Program-made: the position numbers and the translations under genes
Origin: Arachis hypogaea
Lineage: Eukaryota; Streptophyta; Magnoliopsida; Fabales; Fabaceae
Reading direction: 5' to 3'
Length of the DNA stretch: 64,000 bases
Assembly: GCF_003086295.3 (NCBI RefSeq)
Contig: NC_092051.1
Location: forward strand, 13,570,810 to 13,634,809
The notes under the pieces: generated by a model
Database searches by the model: none
The model's input: only the letters and a program-made list of their open reading frames with translations
What the model was told of the DNA's origin: nothing
In this document: positions 20,872 through 31,672 of the stretch, piece by piece
Position numbering within the stretch: the first letter of the stretch is position 1
How the letters are laid out: the number at the start of each line of letters is the position of its first letter

Positions 20872-21265
20872 GTTTAGGAGGTTAGTATTTTTATTAAAAT
20901 TTGGTCAGCATTTAACTAGGAAAATAAAAGTGAGTAATTTTATATTATTATATATAATCTTACACCATTAAAAATACTAATAATGACTAATTAATGACAT
21001 TATTAAAAAAATTAATAATAACTAATTGATAATTACAAATTACAAAATTTGGTATCCCCTAATACTCCAATAATCATTATGCATATATTAAAAGAAAACG
21101 TTTAGGGAGCAGCAACTTTATTAAATTCTGACCAGCATGTAACCAGCAAAGAAAAGTGAGCTATTGGATGAAATCCCACACCAATCTCACACCATTAAAA
21201 CTATTATTAATGATTATTTGATGACTACAAATCACAAAAATTACTGGCCTTAACATTCCTCGTAT
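20872..21265 (+). repeat. Two diverged direct copies of a ~190-bp repeat
   Basis: Copy A (about 20872-21066) and copy B (about 21102-21265) share GTTTAGG...G.CAGCA..T..A.TA, AAGTGAG..., CTCACACCATTAAAA and the ending ACAAATCACAAAA. Probably a MITE family inserted twice or tandemly duplicated. Clean ends were not found. Confidence 0.6.
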
Positions 21266-21534
21266 TAAAATTAACAACACATATATCCTAAATACATTGA
21301 TTTAGTATTAATTTTTTTTAAATATAGCAATTTCTATAAAGCATTCTAAAAAAAACTATTATTGAAAAGATTTTCCTTTTTTATATTCTTAAACGATATC
21401 CTTTGAAATCCTTATTTGAATCTGTTTGCTTGATATTCGGTGAATGGCAAAAATTAGAGTTTACTGCATAAGAATCTGCATTGAATATTGGGATCCCCAG
21501 GCAATTCTAGCGCTTTCCACCCACGGGTTGCCCT

Positions 21535-21547
21535 TTCCAGAAACTTC
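21535..21547 (+). promoter_or_regulatory. Perfect three-unit heat-shock element upstream of GolS
   Basis: TTCCAGAAACTTC is TTC-nn-GAA-nn-TTC, the exact alternating pentamer consensus bound by heat-shock factors. It lies 133 bp before the TATA box. Heat and HSF control is known for some plant galactinol synthases. Confidence 0.7.
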
Positions 21548-21586
21548 CCATAACGTACCCTTCACCGTCAGATCACTTTCCTGTAA

Positions 21587-21593
21587 CACGTGG
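21587..21593 (+). promoter_or_regulatory. G-box/ABRE core CACGTGG
   Basis: Lies 87 bp before the TATA box of GolS. It fits ABA and drought induction known for the family. Confidence 0.55.
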
Positions 21594-21679
21594 ACGAACC
21601 AGATCACAGGATCGTCCAAAATTGCATGATCAAACAAACACGAATAAAAATACCCCCACCTCCTCCTCCTTCCTTTCTT

Positions 21680-21687
21680 TATATATA
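21680..21687 (+). promoter_or_regulatory. TATA box of GolS
   Basis: TATATATA lies 124 bp before the ATG and would give a ~90-100 nt 5' UTR. Confidence 0.65.
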
Positions 21688-21810
21688 CACACACACATAT
21701 AGCAATAACCGCGCTCTATTGTCGAGAATCACCAACATAGCATTCAGTAAAACAATCACGCTACCAAACAAAGCCTAATTCCCTTCCTTTCTTTTTCTTC
21801 ACCATCAACT

Positions 21811-23016
21811 ATGGCACCTCCTGAGCTTGTTCCAACCGCCGCTGCTGCTTCCGCCTTCACCGCGAAAACTGCCACCACACTCCCCAGGCGAGCCTACGTC
21901 ACTTTCCTCGCCGGAAATGGTGACTACGTCAAAGGTGTTGTTGGACTGGCCAAAGGCCTCCGCAAGGTCAAGTCAGCTTACCCTCTGGTGGTGGCGATCC
22001 TCCCCGACGTGCCGGAGGAGCACCGTCAGATACTTGAGTCACAAGGTTGTATAGTTCGCGAGATCGAACCGGTTTACCCTCCTGAGAACCAGACTCAGTT
22101 CGCCATGGCCTATTATGTCATCAACTACTCCAAGCTCCGTATCTGGGAGGTATGTAAGGGAAATGTTCGCTTATTGTTTTTTGTCATATAATAATTTAGT
22201 TGTGTATCATTTTTTTTTTACGAAAACCTCTTTGTTATGGTGTAGTTTGTGGAGTACAGTAAGATGATATACTTGGATGGAGACATTGAGGTATATGAGA
22301 ACATAGATCACTTGTTTGATCTTCCAGATGGAAAGTTCTACGCTGTAATGGATTGCTTCTGCGAGAAGACATGGAGTCACAGCCCTCAATACAAGATCGG
22401 TTACTGCCAGCAGTGCCCTGACAAGGTGCAATGGCCTGAAGAGTTGGGTCAACCACCGTCCCTGTACTTCAACGCTGGCATGTTCGTGTTTGAGCCATCC
22501 ATGGAAACTTACCACGACCTTCTCAGAAAACTCCAGATCACACCTCCTACTCCCTTTGCGGAGCAGGATTTCCTCAACATGTATTTCAAGGACATTTACC
22601 AGCCCATTCCCTTGGTTTATAACCTTGTTCTCGCCATGCTCTGGCGCCACCCTGAAAATGTTGACCTTGATAAAGTCAAAGTTGTTCACTACTGTGCAGC
22701 GGTATGTTGTATTAACTCATTCAACTTCAATTCGTTTAACTGTTATTAACAGTGAAATATTGGTTGATTGAATTATTGATTAAAGATGGTGGGGTTATGT
22801 ATTCAGGGATCCAAACCATGGAGGTATACGGGAAAGGAAGAAAATATGCAGAGGGAGGACATAAAGATGTTGGTGAAGAAATGGTGGGATGTCTATTATG
22901 ATGCATCCCTTGATTACAAGAAACCGCCGCTATCCAGTGACGAAGCTGATCCATTCGTGCATGTACTTTCTGAGGCTGCCGAAGTTCACTATGTCGCTTC
23001 GGCCTCAGCTGCTTAG
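21811..23016 (+). CDS. GolS: Galactinol synthase, three exons, 334 aa
   Basis: Catalyses UDP-galactose + myo-inositol to galactinol + UDP, the committed step of raffinose-family oligosaccharide synthesis, in the cytosol. Exons: 21811-22149, 22246-22701, 22807-23016; both introns are GT-AG, phase 0. The protein is a GT8 family member: RAYVTFLAGNGDYVKGVVGL near residue 27, the metal-binding DxD as DGD at residues 124-126 (MIYLDGDIEVYENIDHLF), then CFCEKTWSHSPQYKIGYCQQ, PSLYFNAGMFVFEPS, FAEQDFLNMYF and VVHYCAAGSKPWRYTG. The C-terminus is ASASAA, matching the hydrophobic APSAA-like end of the family. Length is normal (325-340). No damage is seen, so it is probably functional. A heat-shock element and ABRE lie upstream. 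Which GolS paralogue this is cannot be told. Confidence 0.97.
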
Positions 23017-24000
23017 ATTCAACCTCAACAAAATACTCAAAATTTCAGAAAAAAGAAAAAAAAAGAGTGGATTAGAGTTATAGACAGAAGAGTAGGTGCA
23101 ACAAGTAATTTTATTGCTATACTTTGCGGTCAAAAGAAGGGAGGTTCCTTTTCTCAACATGGACAAGTTGAACCGTCGCTATGCTGATTGCAATCATGGT
23201 TATTACTTGATTAGTTGATTAAGAGGAAGCCCTCAACCAGTTTATATTTTTGCGGTTATTTTCCCCTTTTTTGTGTGGGTTTGTTGGGTTGGTTATCTAG
23301 GATCAAGGGTCTGTTTATATTGGCGTGGCTTTAATTTGGTCGTTATTTTCATCCAATATTATTAACTATAAATACTATAAATTGTAAATTGTGTTGTGGG
23401 TTTGTGGTTTTTCTTTTTTTTCTTTTTCATTGGATTTTGCTATTGTAATATTTGAAGGCAATTTCCTAATGAAAAGAAAAACTTTCAATGGAATTACCTC
23501 ATGCATAGCTCTCATGTCTTTTTCTATTGTGAAGTAGTATGTTGTTTTCTACTTTAAGTGGGTCAAAATTCTAAGATGTGGATTATTATTAGTTGGCAAA
23601 TAAATTTGTTGCGCGATCCATGTTCCTCCCTAGAAGGTGGAACTAGAAATTGACAAATGAAATGAAATTACCCTTCCTCTGATCTGTCCTCAATGATCCT
23701 CATATTGAAGCAAAATGTTTGATGAAACTAGTTGTTCTAAAACGTGTTCTAATGTTTCATTTTCACTTTCCGCTGCTATAAAATGTGAAGTTCCAATGAT
23801 TTTGAATATGTAGATTTGTCTCAATTTCGGTCGCTATCAATGATGTCAACATTGATTTATAAACATAGAAAGGTTAATTATTAGGATTTTGGAATTTATT
23901 TAAGTTCTTGGTTTCAAATTCTATTTCGGAATAATATAGTAAGATTAATCTTCCGTACAAGCTTTTTTACTGTATAAGTTATATAAGTTCTGAAAATTCC
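23017..24000 (+). other. GolS 3' UTR and downstream spacer
   Basis: T-rich sequence with AATGAAA-type polyadenylation candidates near 23470. No further coding is seen. Confidence 0.5.
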
Positions 24001-24285
24001 TAATCCCTAAAACGTGTCTCTTATTGCATGTATGTTTCACGCGCCTCTTTAACAAATTTTTCAATCAATCAATGCGTAAATATATAACTTCTTTTTTCGA
24101 AAGGATTTCGTTTTCTTTTTTGATTTCCTTCTACATTTTCTTGTCTTTTCTCTTCTATCTCTTTTGTGCGTTTCTCTTTCCTTTCTCCTTCGCCGTTTAC
24201 GTAAGTTTTTCTTTTTGTTCTCTTTCTTCATTTTTCTAGTTTTTCATTGTTTCTGAAATTAAGTTCTGAAATCGTTTTGAAGATA

Positions 24286-24369
24286 ATGGATGATTCAACT
24301 TCAGATTATCAGCTGAATCAGAGCAAAGTGGATTTTGAATTTGAATCCAATGAAGTTCCTGAGGTGTAG
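24286..24369 (+). pseudogene. First-exon remnant of a FAR1-like MULE transposase
   Basis: MDDSTSDYQLNQSKVDFEFE then SNEVPEV and a stop. This acidic start resembles the N-terminus of FAR1-related transposases in Arachis. The rest of the gene (FAR1 DNA-binding domain, MULE domain, SWIM) is missing. Identification rests on recognition of a short segment. Confidence 0.35.
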
Positions 24370-24539
24370 TTTAATTCTAGTTAATAACTGAATTTGAATT
24401 TGAATCCAGTTAGTAGTTTATAATTGTGTAGTTGAATAATGCGTGAACCTTGTCTGTGAAATTTGCTGTTTATTATTCCTTGTTTGAATTGAATCTAATG
24501 TACTAGTTCTGATGAATTTTCTGCATTTTATATCAGATG

Positions 24540-25180
24540 TTCGGGTGTAAATAAGGAATATTTGGGTGTATTTTAGGAAAGTTTGGGTGTATTTACAGTT
24601 TATGACTTTTCATCTAATTGAGGGTGAATTGTCTTATTCTTTTAGTTGAATTATTTTAGTTTCTATTTAATGATGATTTATGAATCTGATTTTTGTTATT
24701 TTTTATGATGGTTTTATAGTTCTATTTGCATTCTATACTTTATGCTTGTTTTAATGTGGTGTATTTTTGGTATATTTTGCAGCCCCTTTATGGTATTGAT
24801 GAGCAGTTTGTTCTCCACATACAAACGTTTTTCTCATACAAGTCTTTACAAGTCTTCTCCTTCTTTTATTGTTTTGAATCCAATCAAGTGGCTAATGTGT
24901 GATTCAATTCAGAAGAAAAAGATGTATCATTAAAGGAAACATTTTTCTGTACAAAAATGATATTTATACACTAAAATCAGCTACTAAAATCAGTCACCAA
25001 TGTATTTATGTATAAATACATGTGTAGTTTAATTCATTTTCAATGTATATTTGTATTCCAGTATGTATTTTATACTGGTGGCTAATTTTAGTGTATACGT
25101 AGCACAATTCATTTCTGTATTTACACCAAATTTGGGTGTAATACGAAGATATTTAGATGTATTTTAAGGAATTTTGGGTG
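24540..25180 (+). repeat. TTTGGGTGTA repeat units
   Basis: The decamer recurs in clusters near 24540-24596, 25135-25185 and 25730-25800, often as TTTGGGTGTATTTTAGGAAA. Confidence 0.6.
24965..25097. mobile_element. Small inverted-repeat element (MITE) copy A
   Basis: Ends TATACACTAAAATCAGCTAC and the reverse complement of GTGGCTAATTTTAGTGTATA form ~20-bp inverted repeats; 133 bp. Present again at 25549-25695. Confidence 0.65.
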
Positions 25181-25377
25181 TAGTTTTATTCTGATAAGTT
25201 CTGCATAGTTTAGAAATTTTTCTCTTCCTCCTCCTCATCTTCTGGTGCTTCTTTTTTTCTTCATCATCATCACCATCTTCTTCTTTATTTCTTATTCATC
25301 TTTTCCTTTTTGTTTTACCTTTTCAAGTGTCTTCTTGTTTTACTCTCTTAACAAAAATAGAAACAAAAAATCAAACA

Positions 25378-25419
25378 AAGAAGAAGAAGAAGAAGAAGAA
25401 GAAGAAGAAGAAGAAGAAA
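25378..25419. repeat. (GAA)n microsatellite
   Basis: Uninterrupted AAG/GAA triplets. Acidic or Glu-rich ORFs over this area are artefacts. Confidence 0.9.
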
Positions 25420-25548
25420 CACATAATGCTCCAAAATTATTTGGAAAAGGATGAACTTACATTCATTTAACTAAAAAAAAAAAATAAGGAAAAGAAGAAG
25501 AAAAAAATACAGCATTAGAGGAAATATTTTTCTGTACAAAAATACTAT

Positions 25549-25695
25549 TTGTATACTAAAATCAACCACTAAAATCAGGCACCAATGTATTTGTGTATAA
25601 ATACATGTGTGGTTTAATTTATTTTCAATGTATATTTGTATTCCAATATGTATTTTATACTGATGGCTGACTTTGGTGGCTGATTTTAGTGTACA
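25549..25695. mobile_element. Small inverted-repeat element (MITE) copy B
   Basis: Same element as copy A with substitutions and a partial internal repeat of GGCTGA..TTTGGTGGCTGATTTTAG. It came along with the tandem duplication of its host sequence. Confidence 0.6.
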
Positions 25696-26199
25696 CGTAG
25701 CATAACTCATTTCTGTATTTGCAGTAAATTTGGGTGTAAAACGAAAATATTTGGGTGTAATACGAAGATATTTGGGTGTATTTTAAGAAATTTTGGATGT
25801 ATTTTTATTCTGATAAGTTTTGCATAATTCAGAACTCTTCATCTTCCTCCTCTTCATCTTCTGCTGTTCTTCTTCATCTTCTTATTTCATATTCTCATAA
25901 TTCTTTTTTGGAAGAAAAAATCAAACAAAGAATAAAAAAATACATAATGTTGCAAAATCAAAAGAAGAATGAGGAGAAACACGATGATGAAGATGAAACA
26001 CGCAAAGAAAAAGGAGGAGAAACACAAAGAAAAAAAAAGAAGAAGAAAGAAAAGGAGGAGGAGGAGGAGAAACGCGAAGAAAAAATGACAGTTATGATTT
26101 TCATCGAGGAAGAAGAAGAAGAGTCGTTCTTAATAGTGAGGGAACGCTTTGGAAACGTGATGCACGTGTTAACACGCTTTTGTGGGTGAGCGTAGCTTC

Positions 26200-26540
26200 T
26201 GTTGGGTTTGGCCCAACTTGTAAAACTTGTAAACTAAAAAGACTTGTATATGTAGTATGACTGAATATAATAACCTAACCACAAAAACTTTGCTAGTTTG
26301 CTTAGCTTTTACATGCACTTTCTTTTCCCACCTTTTTAAGGCGTCTCGCAATTTTCTTTTTTCCACCAACCATGGAATATTGGAATCAACCTCACTAATA
26401 TCTCAAGTATTATTGAAACATAGATTTTCTAAAAAAAATAATACTATGTTTAAAGAAATTAAAAATGTACAAAACAAAAACTCTAACAAAATAAAACATT
26501 GAGTAACAAAACAAATAATTCTCTTTGTTATATATTTTGT
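26200..26540. other. AT-rich spacer, nothing identified
   Basis: A few short ORFs without recognisable content. Confidence 0.5.
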
Positions 26541-27428
26541 ACCACTTGAATATATTCAAAAATATCTAGTCAATTTTATCGATACTTCAAATTTTTATTA
26601 AAGTGTGAAATTTTTTTAAAAGAATGATACTATATTCAAGAAAATTAAAGATTTATTCAACTTTACCAATTTAAATATGGGAATTCAATTTATTCAATCT
26701 CGCTGATACCTCAAATTTTATTAAAATATAGATTTTTTTCAAAAAAAATAATACTATATTTAAGGAAATTAAAGATGTATAAAATAAAGGGAATAACAAA
26801 GCAAACAATTCTGCATGTTGTTTTATGCTTCACACTACCTGAATATATTTAAGCATATTTGGTCCATAAAATTTAAGCATGGAAACTCTATTCATTCAAT
26901 CTCACCAATTTAAGTAGGGAATTTTGATTCATTCAACTGATACCTCAAATTTTATTAAAATATTAGTTTTTTTTCAAGAGAATGATACTATATTCAAGGA
27001 AATTAAAGATGTAGAAAACAGAGAGAATGACAAAGAAAACAATTCTGTACGCTGTTGTATGTTTCACGCCGCTTGAATATATTTGAGCATATCTGGTCCA
27101 TGGAATTTAAGTATGGGAATTCGATTATTCGACCTCACTGATACCTCAAGTTTTATTAAAATATAATTTTTTTTTGAAAAAACAATACTATACTTAAGGA
27201 AATTAAAGATGTATAAAACAGAGGGAATGACAAAGCAAATAATTCTACTTGCAGTTATATGCTTCACGTCATTTGAATATATTTGAGCATATTTAATCTA
27301 TGGGATTTAAATATGGAAACTCGATTCATTCAACCTCACTGATACCTCAAGATTTATTAAAGGATGAAATTTTTTTAAAAGAATGATACTATATTAAAGA
27401 AAATTAAAGATGTACAAAACAGAAGGAG
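26540..27428 (+). repeat. Tandem array of ~200-bp units, left part
   Basis: The marker GATACCTCAA(A/G)(T/A)TTTATTAAA lies at about 26581, 26704, 26939, 27140 and 27341, giving a 201-bp period in the best-kept units. Each unit also holds GAATGATACTATATTCAAGGAAATTAAAGATGTA in pieces, CAAATAATTCTACTTGC and TTGAATATATTTGAGCATAT. The array resumes at 28821. Confidence 0.8.
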
Positions 27429-27967
27429 TGATACGTGCTTTAAATGTTCGTGATATGAAGAATTTAAGTATTATTTAAAAGATATTAATTTATATTTTTA
27501 GAATATTTTAATTTAATTTGATGCATTTTGATTTTGTTTATTTAATTATTAGATTGGCCTTATGTTTGTGGGTTTAGGATTTTCTATATTTTAACTTAAT
27601 AAGAGGTTATAAATACCTCATAAACTAGGGTAGTCATATTATAGAATGCTTTAGAGGTTTGAAAACCCTTTTTGGTTTCTTGAAGAAACCATGGTGTGGA
27701 CAATTGAGATTGAGGAGTCCCTGTCTTATTAAATCGGAGAATTGGGTAAAAAGTTGAGGAGTCTCTTCGATTCAATTCCCAAACTATGGCGTTGATAAGT
27801 TAGACCGAGGAGTCCCTTTCTTGTTTCGTCAAGAAATTAGATAGAAAGTATAGTGATTCTCTTTGTATTCAATTCCAGTCTATCTTTTTTTGTTTTTAAT
27901 TCAATTACAATTTATTTTTTCTATTCAATTTCAATTCTTGTCTTGTTTATCTTTTATTTCTTTATCA
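27429..27967 (+). repeat. 5' LTR of the short copia-type element
   Basis: TGATACGTGCTTTAAATG ... CTTTATCA. A TATA-like GTTATAAATACCTC lies near 27605. Confidence 0.85.
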
Positions 27968-27969
27968 TT

Positions 27970-27983
27970 TGGTATCAGAGTTT
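27970..27983 (+). other. Primer binding site, initiator tRNA-Met
   Basis: TGGTATCAGAGTTT; the first 11 bases match the standard plant copia primer site complementary to tRNA-iMet. Confidence 0.85.
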
Positions 27984-28262
27984 AGGTATTAGATTAATTC
28001 TTATTAATTTATATTTGTTCTTCTTTTATCATAAAAAAAGTTCAATGTCTGTCGCGTCTTTTTTTATATTCTTGAGTTTTTGTTTTTCGTTTGTATTTTA
28101 TTATTGTTAATTTTATTGTTTAAAAAAAAAGCATACAGTGCCAAAAAATGAAAAATATACAAAAAGAGAAAGAAAATAAGACAAAAAAATTATCTTTCTT
28201 GTAATTATTGTCCTCTTCATATACTATTTTTCCACGTACAAGATTTGAAGTCGATTTTTTTT

Positions 28263-28275
28263 AAGAGGGGGAGAA
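28263..28275 (+). other. Polypurine tract
   Basis: AAGAGGGGGAGAA, directly before the 3' LTR. Confidence 0.85.
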
Positions 28276-28820
28276 TGATATGTGCTTCAAATGTTCGTGA
28301 TATGAAGAGTTTTCAAGTGTTATTTAGAAGATATTAATTTATATTTTTAGAATGTTTTAATTTAATTTGATGTATTTTGATTTTGTTTATTTAATTACTA
28401 GATTGGGCCTTATGTTTGTGACTTTAGGATTTTCTATGTTTTAACCTAATAAGAGGTTATAAATACCTCATAAACTATGGTAGTGGTAATATAGAATAAT
28501 TTAGAAGTTTGAAAACTCCTTTTTAGTTTCGCGATGAAACTATGGTGTGGACAATTGAGGTTGATGAGTCCCTCTCTTGTTGCATCGGAGAATTGGGCAG
28601 AAGGGATTGAGGAGTACCTTCGGTTCAATTATCAAACTATGGCGTTGATAAGTTAGATTGAGGAGTCTCTATCTTGTTACGTCATGAAATTGGGTAAATA
28701 ATAGAGTGATTTTTTTGTACTCAATTTCAATCCATTTTTTTTTGTTTCTATTTCAATTACAATTTATTTTTTTTATTCAATTTAAGTTTTTATCTTGTTT
28801 ATCCTTTTATTTCTTGATCA
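28276..28820 (+). repeat. 3' LTR of the short copia-type element
   Basis: Second copy of 27429-27967; begins TGATATGTGCTTCAAATG and ends CTTGATCA. Confidence 0.85.
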
Positions 28821-29140
28821 GGGGTGACACAACTCTACTCGCTATCATGCTTCAAGCTATTTGAATATATTTGAGCATATCTAGTTCATGGGATTTAAGT
28901 ATGAAAATTCGATTCATTTAATCTCACCGATTTAAGTGTGAGAACTCATCGATTCGTTAAATTTCACTGATACCTCAAGTTTTATTAAAGTATAATTTTT
29001 TTAAGAAATGATACTATATTCAAGAAAGGTAAAGATGTACAAAATAAAAAAATAACAAAACAAACAATTCTACTTGCTGTCATATACTTCTAATCACTTG
29101 AATATATTTGAATATATCTTGTCCACTATATTTAATCATG
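28821..29140 (+). repeat. Tandem array of ~200-bp units, right part
   Basis: Continues the unit broken at 27428 (GACACAACTCTACTCGC... corresponds to GACAAAGCAAATAATTCTACTTGC). The next marker, GATACCTCAAG, is at 28969. Confidence 0.75.
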
Positions 29141-31208
29141 GCCATTGAAACTCAATTCATTCAACTTCATCCATACATTAACTTTTATTAAAATATAGAT
29201 TTATTTTTAAAGAATGATACTATATTTAAAAAAATTTAAGATGTACAAAATAGAAAGAATAGCAAAATAAATAATTCTACTTACTATTATATTTTTATGG
29301 CACTTGAATATATTTGAAAATATAATTGTATCTGACCCTTTAAATATATAATTAATTGGTAAATAATGTTGTTGATTTTGTTTAGGATGAAATAATGTCT
29401 CATTCTATCATCTTTGAACACATTTACACCAAGTCCGTTCAAACTCTTAAATCAGAATACTTGATATTTTTTATATTATATGTTATATATTTATATATAT
29501 ATTTTTTCGTAATATTTTTAGTTTAATAGAATAAAAAATAATTTATTATAAATTTAAATTTTATTTAAATATATATTTAATATTAGTCAATAAATTATTA
29601 TATATATATAAAATAAAATTTAAAATTCTAATAAACTGATCACTAGTAACGTCCAAAGTTGATTTTATATTATGTACTATGTGAGATACAAACATACACA
29701 CAGTGTGTGTATACATGATAGGCAACAATACAATGCAATTAATATATTCATGGCCTATTATTTTACAATAATAAAATGCTTAAGGGGGATAGAAACAATT
29801 TTACTCTCTTAGAAATTAAAGGAAGTTTTCAGCAATATAAAACTTCACGATAATCAACGAACTGCTTTTTTTTGTGGCAAGGAGCATTGATTTATTATAT
29901 TTTGTAATATTCTGACTTACGTATGTGCATCATATATTTTTTTTTTGGTGACTGTATGTGCATCATATATAACGTATCAGATAAACTGACAAAAATATAA
30001 AATAACAAACATAATAAGATCACACGCTAACAAAAGTGTAAAATAACAGACATAATAAGATTACAAGCTACATAAAAAAATTTGCAGTAGTCCAAGATTG
30101 CACATGCTCTAAAATAATAAAAAAAATTAACAGACAAATTAAAAGTAGATTTAATTTGTTATCAGTTGATAATACAATAACACTACTACAAAAATAGAAT
30201 TTAGCTACTAAATGCTAACTACCAATGTTAAATAATTATGATAAAAATAAATTAGCGTGTCTTTTATTTATCACAAAACATGATTATAATAGTTAAAATT
30301 TGATCTTTTAAATTTGAAATTTATACTCCTCTAATTCCATTTTTTTAGTACTCTCCTATCTTATGTTGACGAGTCATAACCGTCATGAATAAATTTTTTT
30401 AAATATTCAGATATTAACACAAATTTATGAAATTAAATCTAAAAATATAAAAAATAAATTTAGATAAAATAAAAAATTATAAAAATAATATTTTAATATT
30501 TGAATTAATTATAAAGATAAAATTTATTTAGTTAAAATAATATAATTTGGATAAATAATAAAAAATTAAATAAATTTTAAATAAAAAAAGTTTTCAATGA
30601 ATCTATTACTAAAAATAAATTATTTTATTATTTGTTAGATTTAAAAAAATGAGAATAAGCTAAAAAAATTGTCTTTATTTACATAATTTAGTACTCACTA
30701 CGTATTTTTGTGAGTACTTATTATATGCATAATTATCTTTTCAAATATTATTTTATGAAATTATAAATTAAATTTTTTATTTATATTATTATTTAATTGA
30801 TATATACTATTAATTAGTTATTTTATCATTATTTTTAGTTATAAAAATTAATACTAATTAATTTTTGAGTAATTACTCACTTATGTAGAGCTCGTAATTT
30901 TATTAAATAATAAAAAAATTGATTTGTAAAATTTTTTATAACAATTTTATATGATAATTAATTTGTTTAATGAAATAAAATTTTAGTAACTTAGTAATTC
31001 AAATTTATTAAACATTAAATTTTTCAGTAAAAATATTTACATAATTAACTTAATGTATAATTTTTATTATATTATTTCGTGCATAATAAATAAATAATTA
31101 ATGAATCATAAAGTGAAGAATTGTGAGGAGCATATATTTATTAAAGTGATTTTTTGATTATTTATTATTATTATAATAAAATTAAAGATAAAAATAATAC
31201 AAACTAAA
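29130..31208 (+). repeat. 2.08-kb direct duplication, copy 1
   Basis: Collinear with 36680-40502 once the 1.74-kb insertion there is removed: GAAACTCAATTCATTCAA, GATGAAATAATGTCTC, ACTACTACAAAAATAGAATTT and GTGAAGAATTGTGAGGAGCAT appear in the same order. AT-rich, no coding. It starts in a tandem-array unit and has a CACTA-type end at 30181. Confidence 0.85.
30181..30212 (+). other. Candidate CACTA-transposon terminus
   Basis: CACTACTACAAAAATAGA opens with the hallmark CACTACTACAAAAA of plant CACTA elements. It is duplicated at 37646. The partner end was not proven. Confidence 0.45.
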
Positions 31209-31369
31209 AAAAACTATATTATAGGAATTTGTTAATGGAAGTTTTAAAAAATTCCTGCAAATTTAAATTTGAAAATAAAATATTTTATTTTATTTTATTA
31301 AAAAATTTATTAGCGAAAATTTTAATTTTAAATAACAGGATTTTTAACATCCTTCAATTAAAAAAGATT

Positions 31370-31672
31370 CGCCAACACAATTTGGGAGCGCAAAATTATT
31401 TCTTCCCGCGAAACCCAATTCCCTTTCTCCTAACCTTTTCTGCTCCCACTTTTTTAACATTGTAACTGCTTCGTTTTTTGCATTTCTTCATTGATTGCTG
31501 CTGTTCACCATTGTGCCTCTGCTACTCGCATTTGTTTTGCTCTGCTGTTAGCGTTCGCATGTTGCTGCTGTTCCTGTTCGCGTTCCAATTCAGTTCGTGT
31601 TGCTGCTGCTGGCTGCGCTCCATTGCTGCAGCTGTTTGCGTTCACAGTGGCAGCTGTGCTTCTATGCAAAGG
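31370..31672 (+). other. GC-richer, exon-like segment of unknown nature
   Basis: Unlike its AT-rich surroundings it has a Cys/Ala/Leu-coding GCTGCTGCTG composition and ends in AAAGGTAACAATT, a good donor site. It could be the untranslated first exon of the CACTA element that starts at 30181. No frame is convincing. Confidence 0.3.

Larger units (their letters stand above)
24005..26190 (+). mobile_element. Remnant of a FAR1-type Mutator-like element
   Basis: Left end AAACGTGTCTC...GCATGTATGTTTC and the reverse complement of the right end AAGCGTGTTAACACGTGCATCACGTTTCC are similar enough to be decayed long inverted repeats. Inside is a 27-codon first exon resembling FAR1-related MULE transposases (24286-24369), then repeats of TTTGGGTGTATTTT and no transposase core. 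A ~570-bp internal segment is duplicated in tandem (about 24930-25250 and 25510-25880), and each copy contains a small inverted-repeat element. Exact ends and TSD could not be fixed. Confidence 0.45.
27429..28820 (+). mobile_element. Short non-autonomous copia-type LTR element (TRIM/LARD-like)
   Basis: Two ~540-bp LTRs (27429-27967, 28276-28820) enclose only 308 bp with no coding capacity. The primer site TGGTATCAGAG follows the left LTR; the purine tract AAGAGGGGGAGAA precedes the right one. It interrupts the ~200-bp array. The flanking five bases (AGGAG / GGGGT) are not a clean duplication; shifting by one base gives AGGAG/AGGGG. A solo LTR of the same family is at 57039-57546. Confidence 0.85.

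Noticed and set aside
22207..22689. 160-codon minus-strand ORF over GolS exon 2
   Set aside because: Shadow of the GolS coding frame.
25776..26189. 137-codon Glu/Lys-rich ORF
   Set aside because: Translation of GAA/AAG-rich low-complexity sequence within a MULE remnant.
26540..29140. CRISPR-like repeat-spacer array
   Set aside because: Eukaryotic DNA; units are ~200-bp full tandem repeats, not short repeats with unique spacers.
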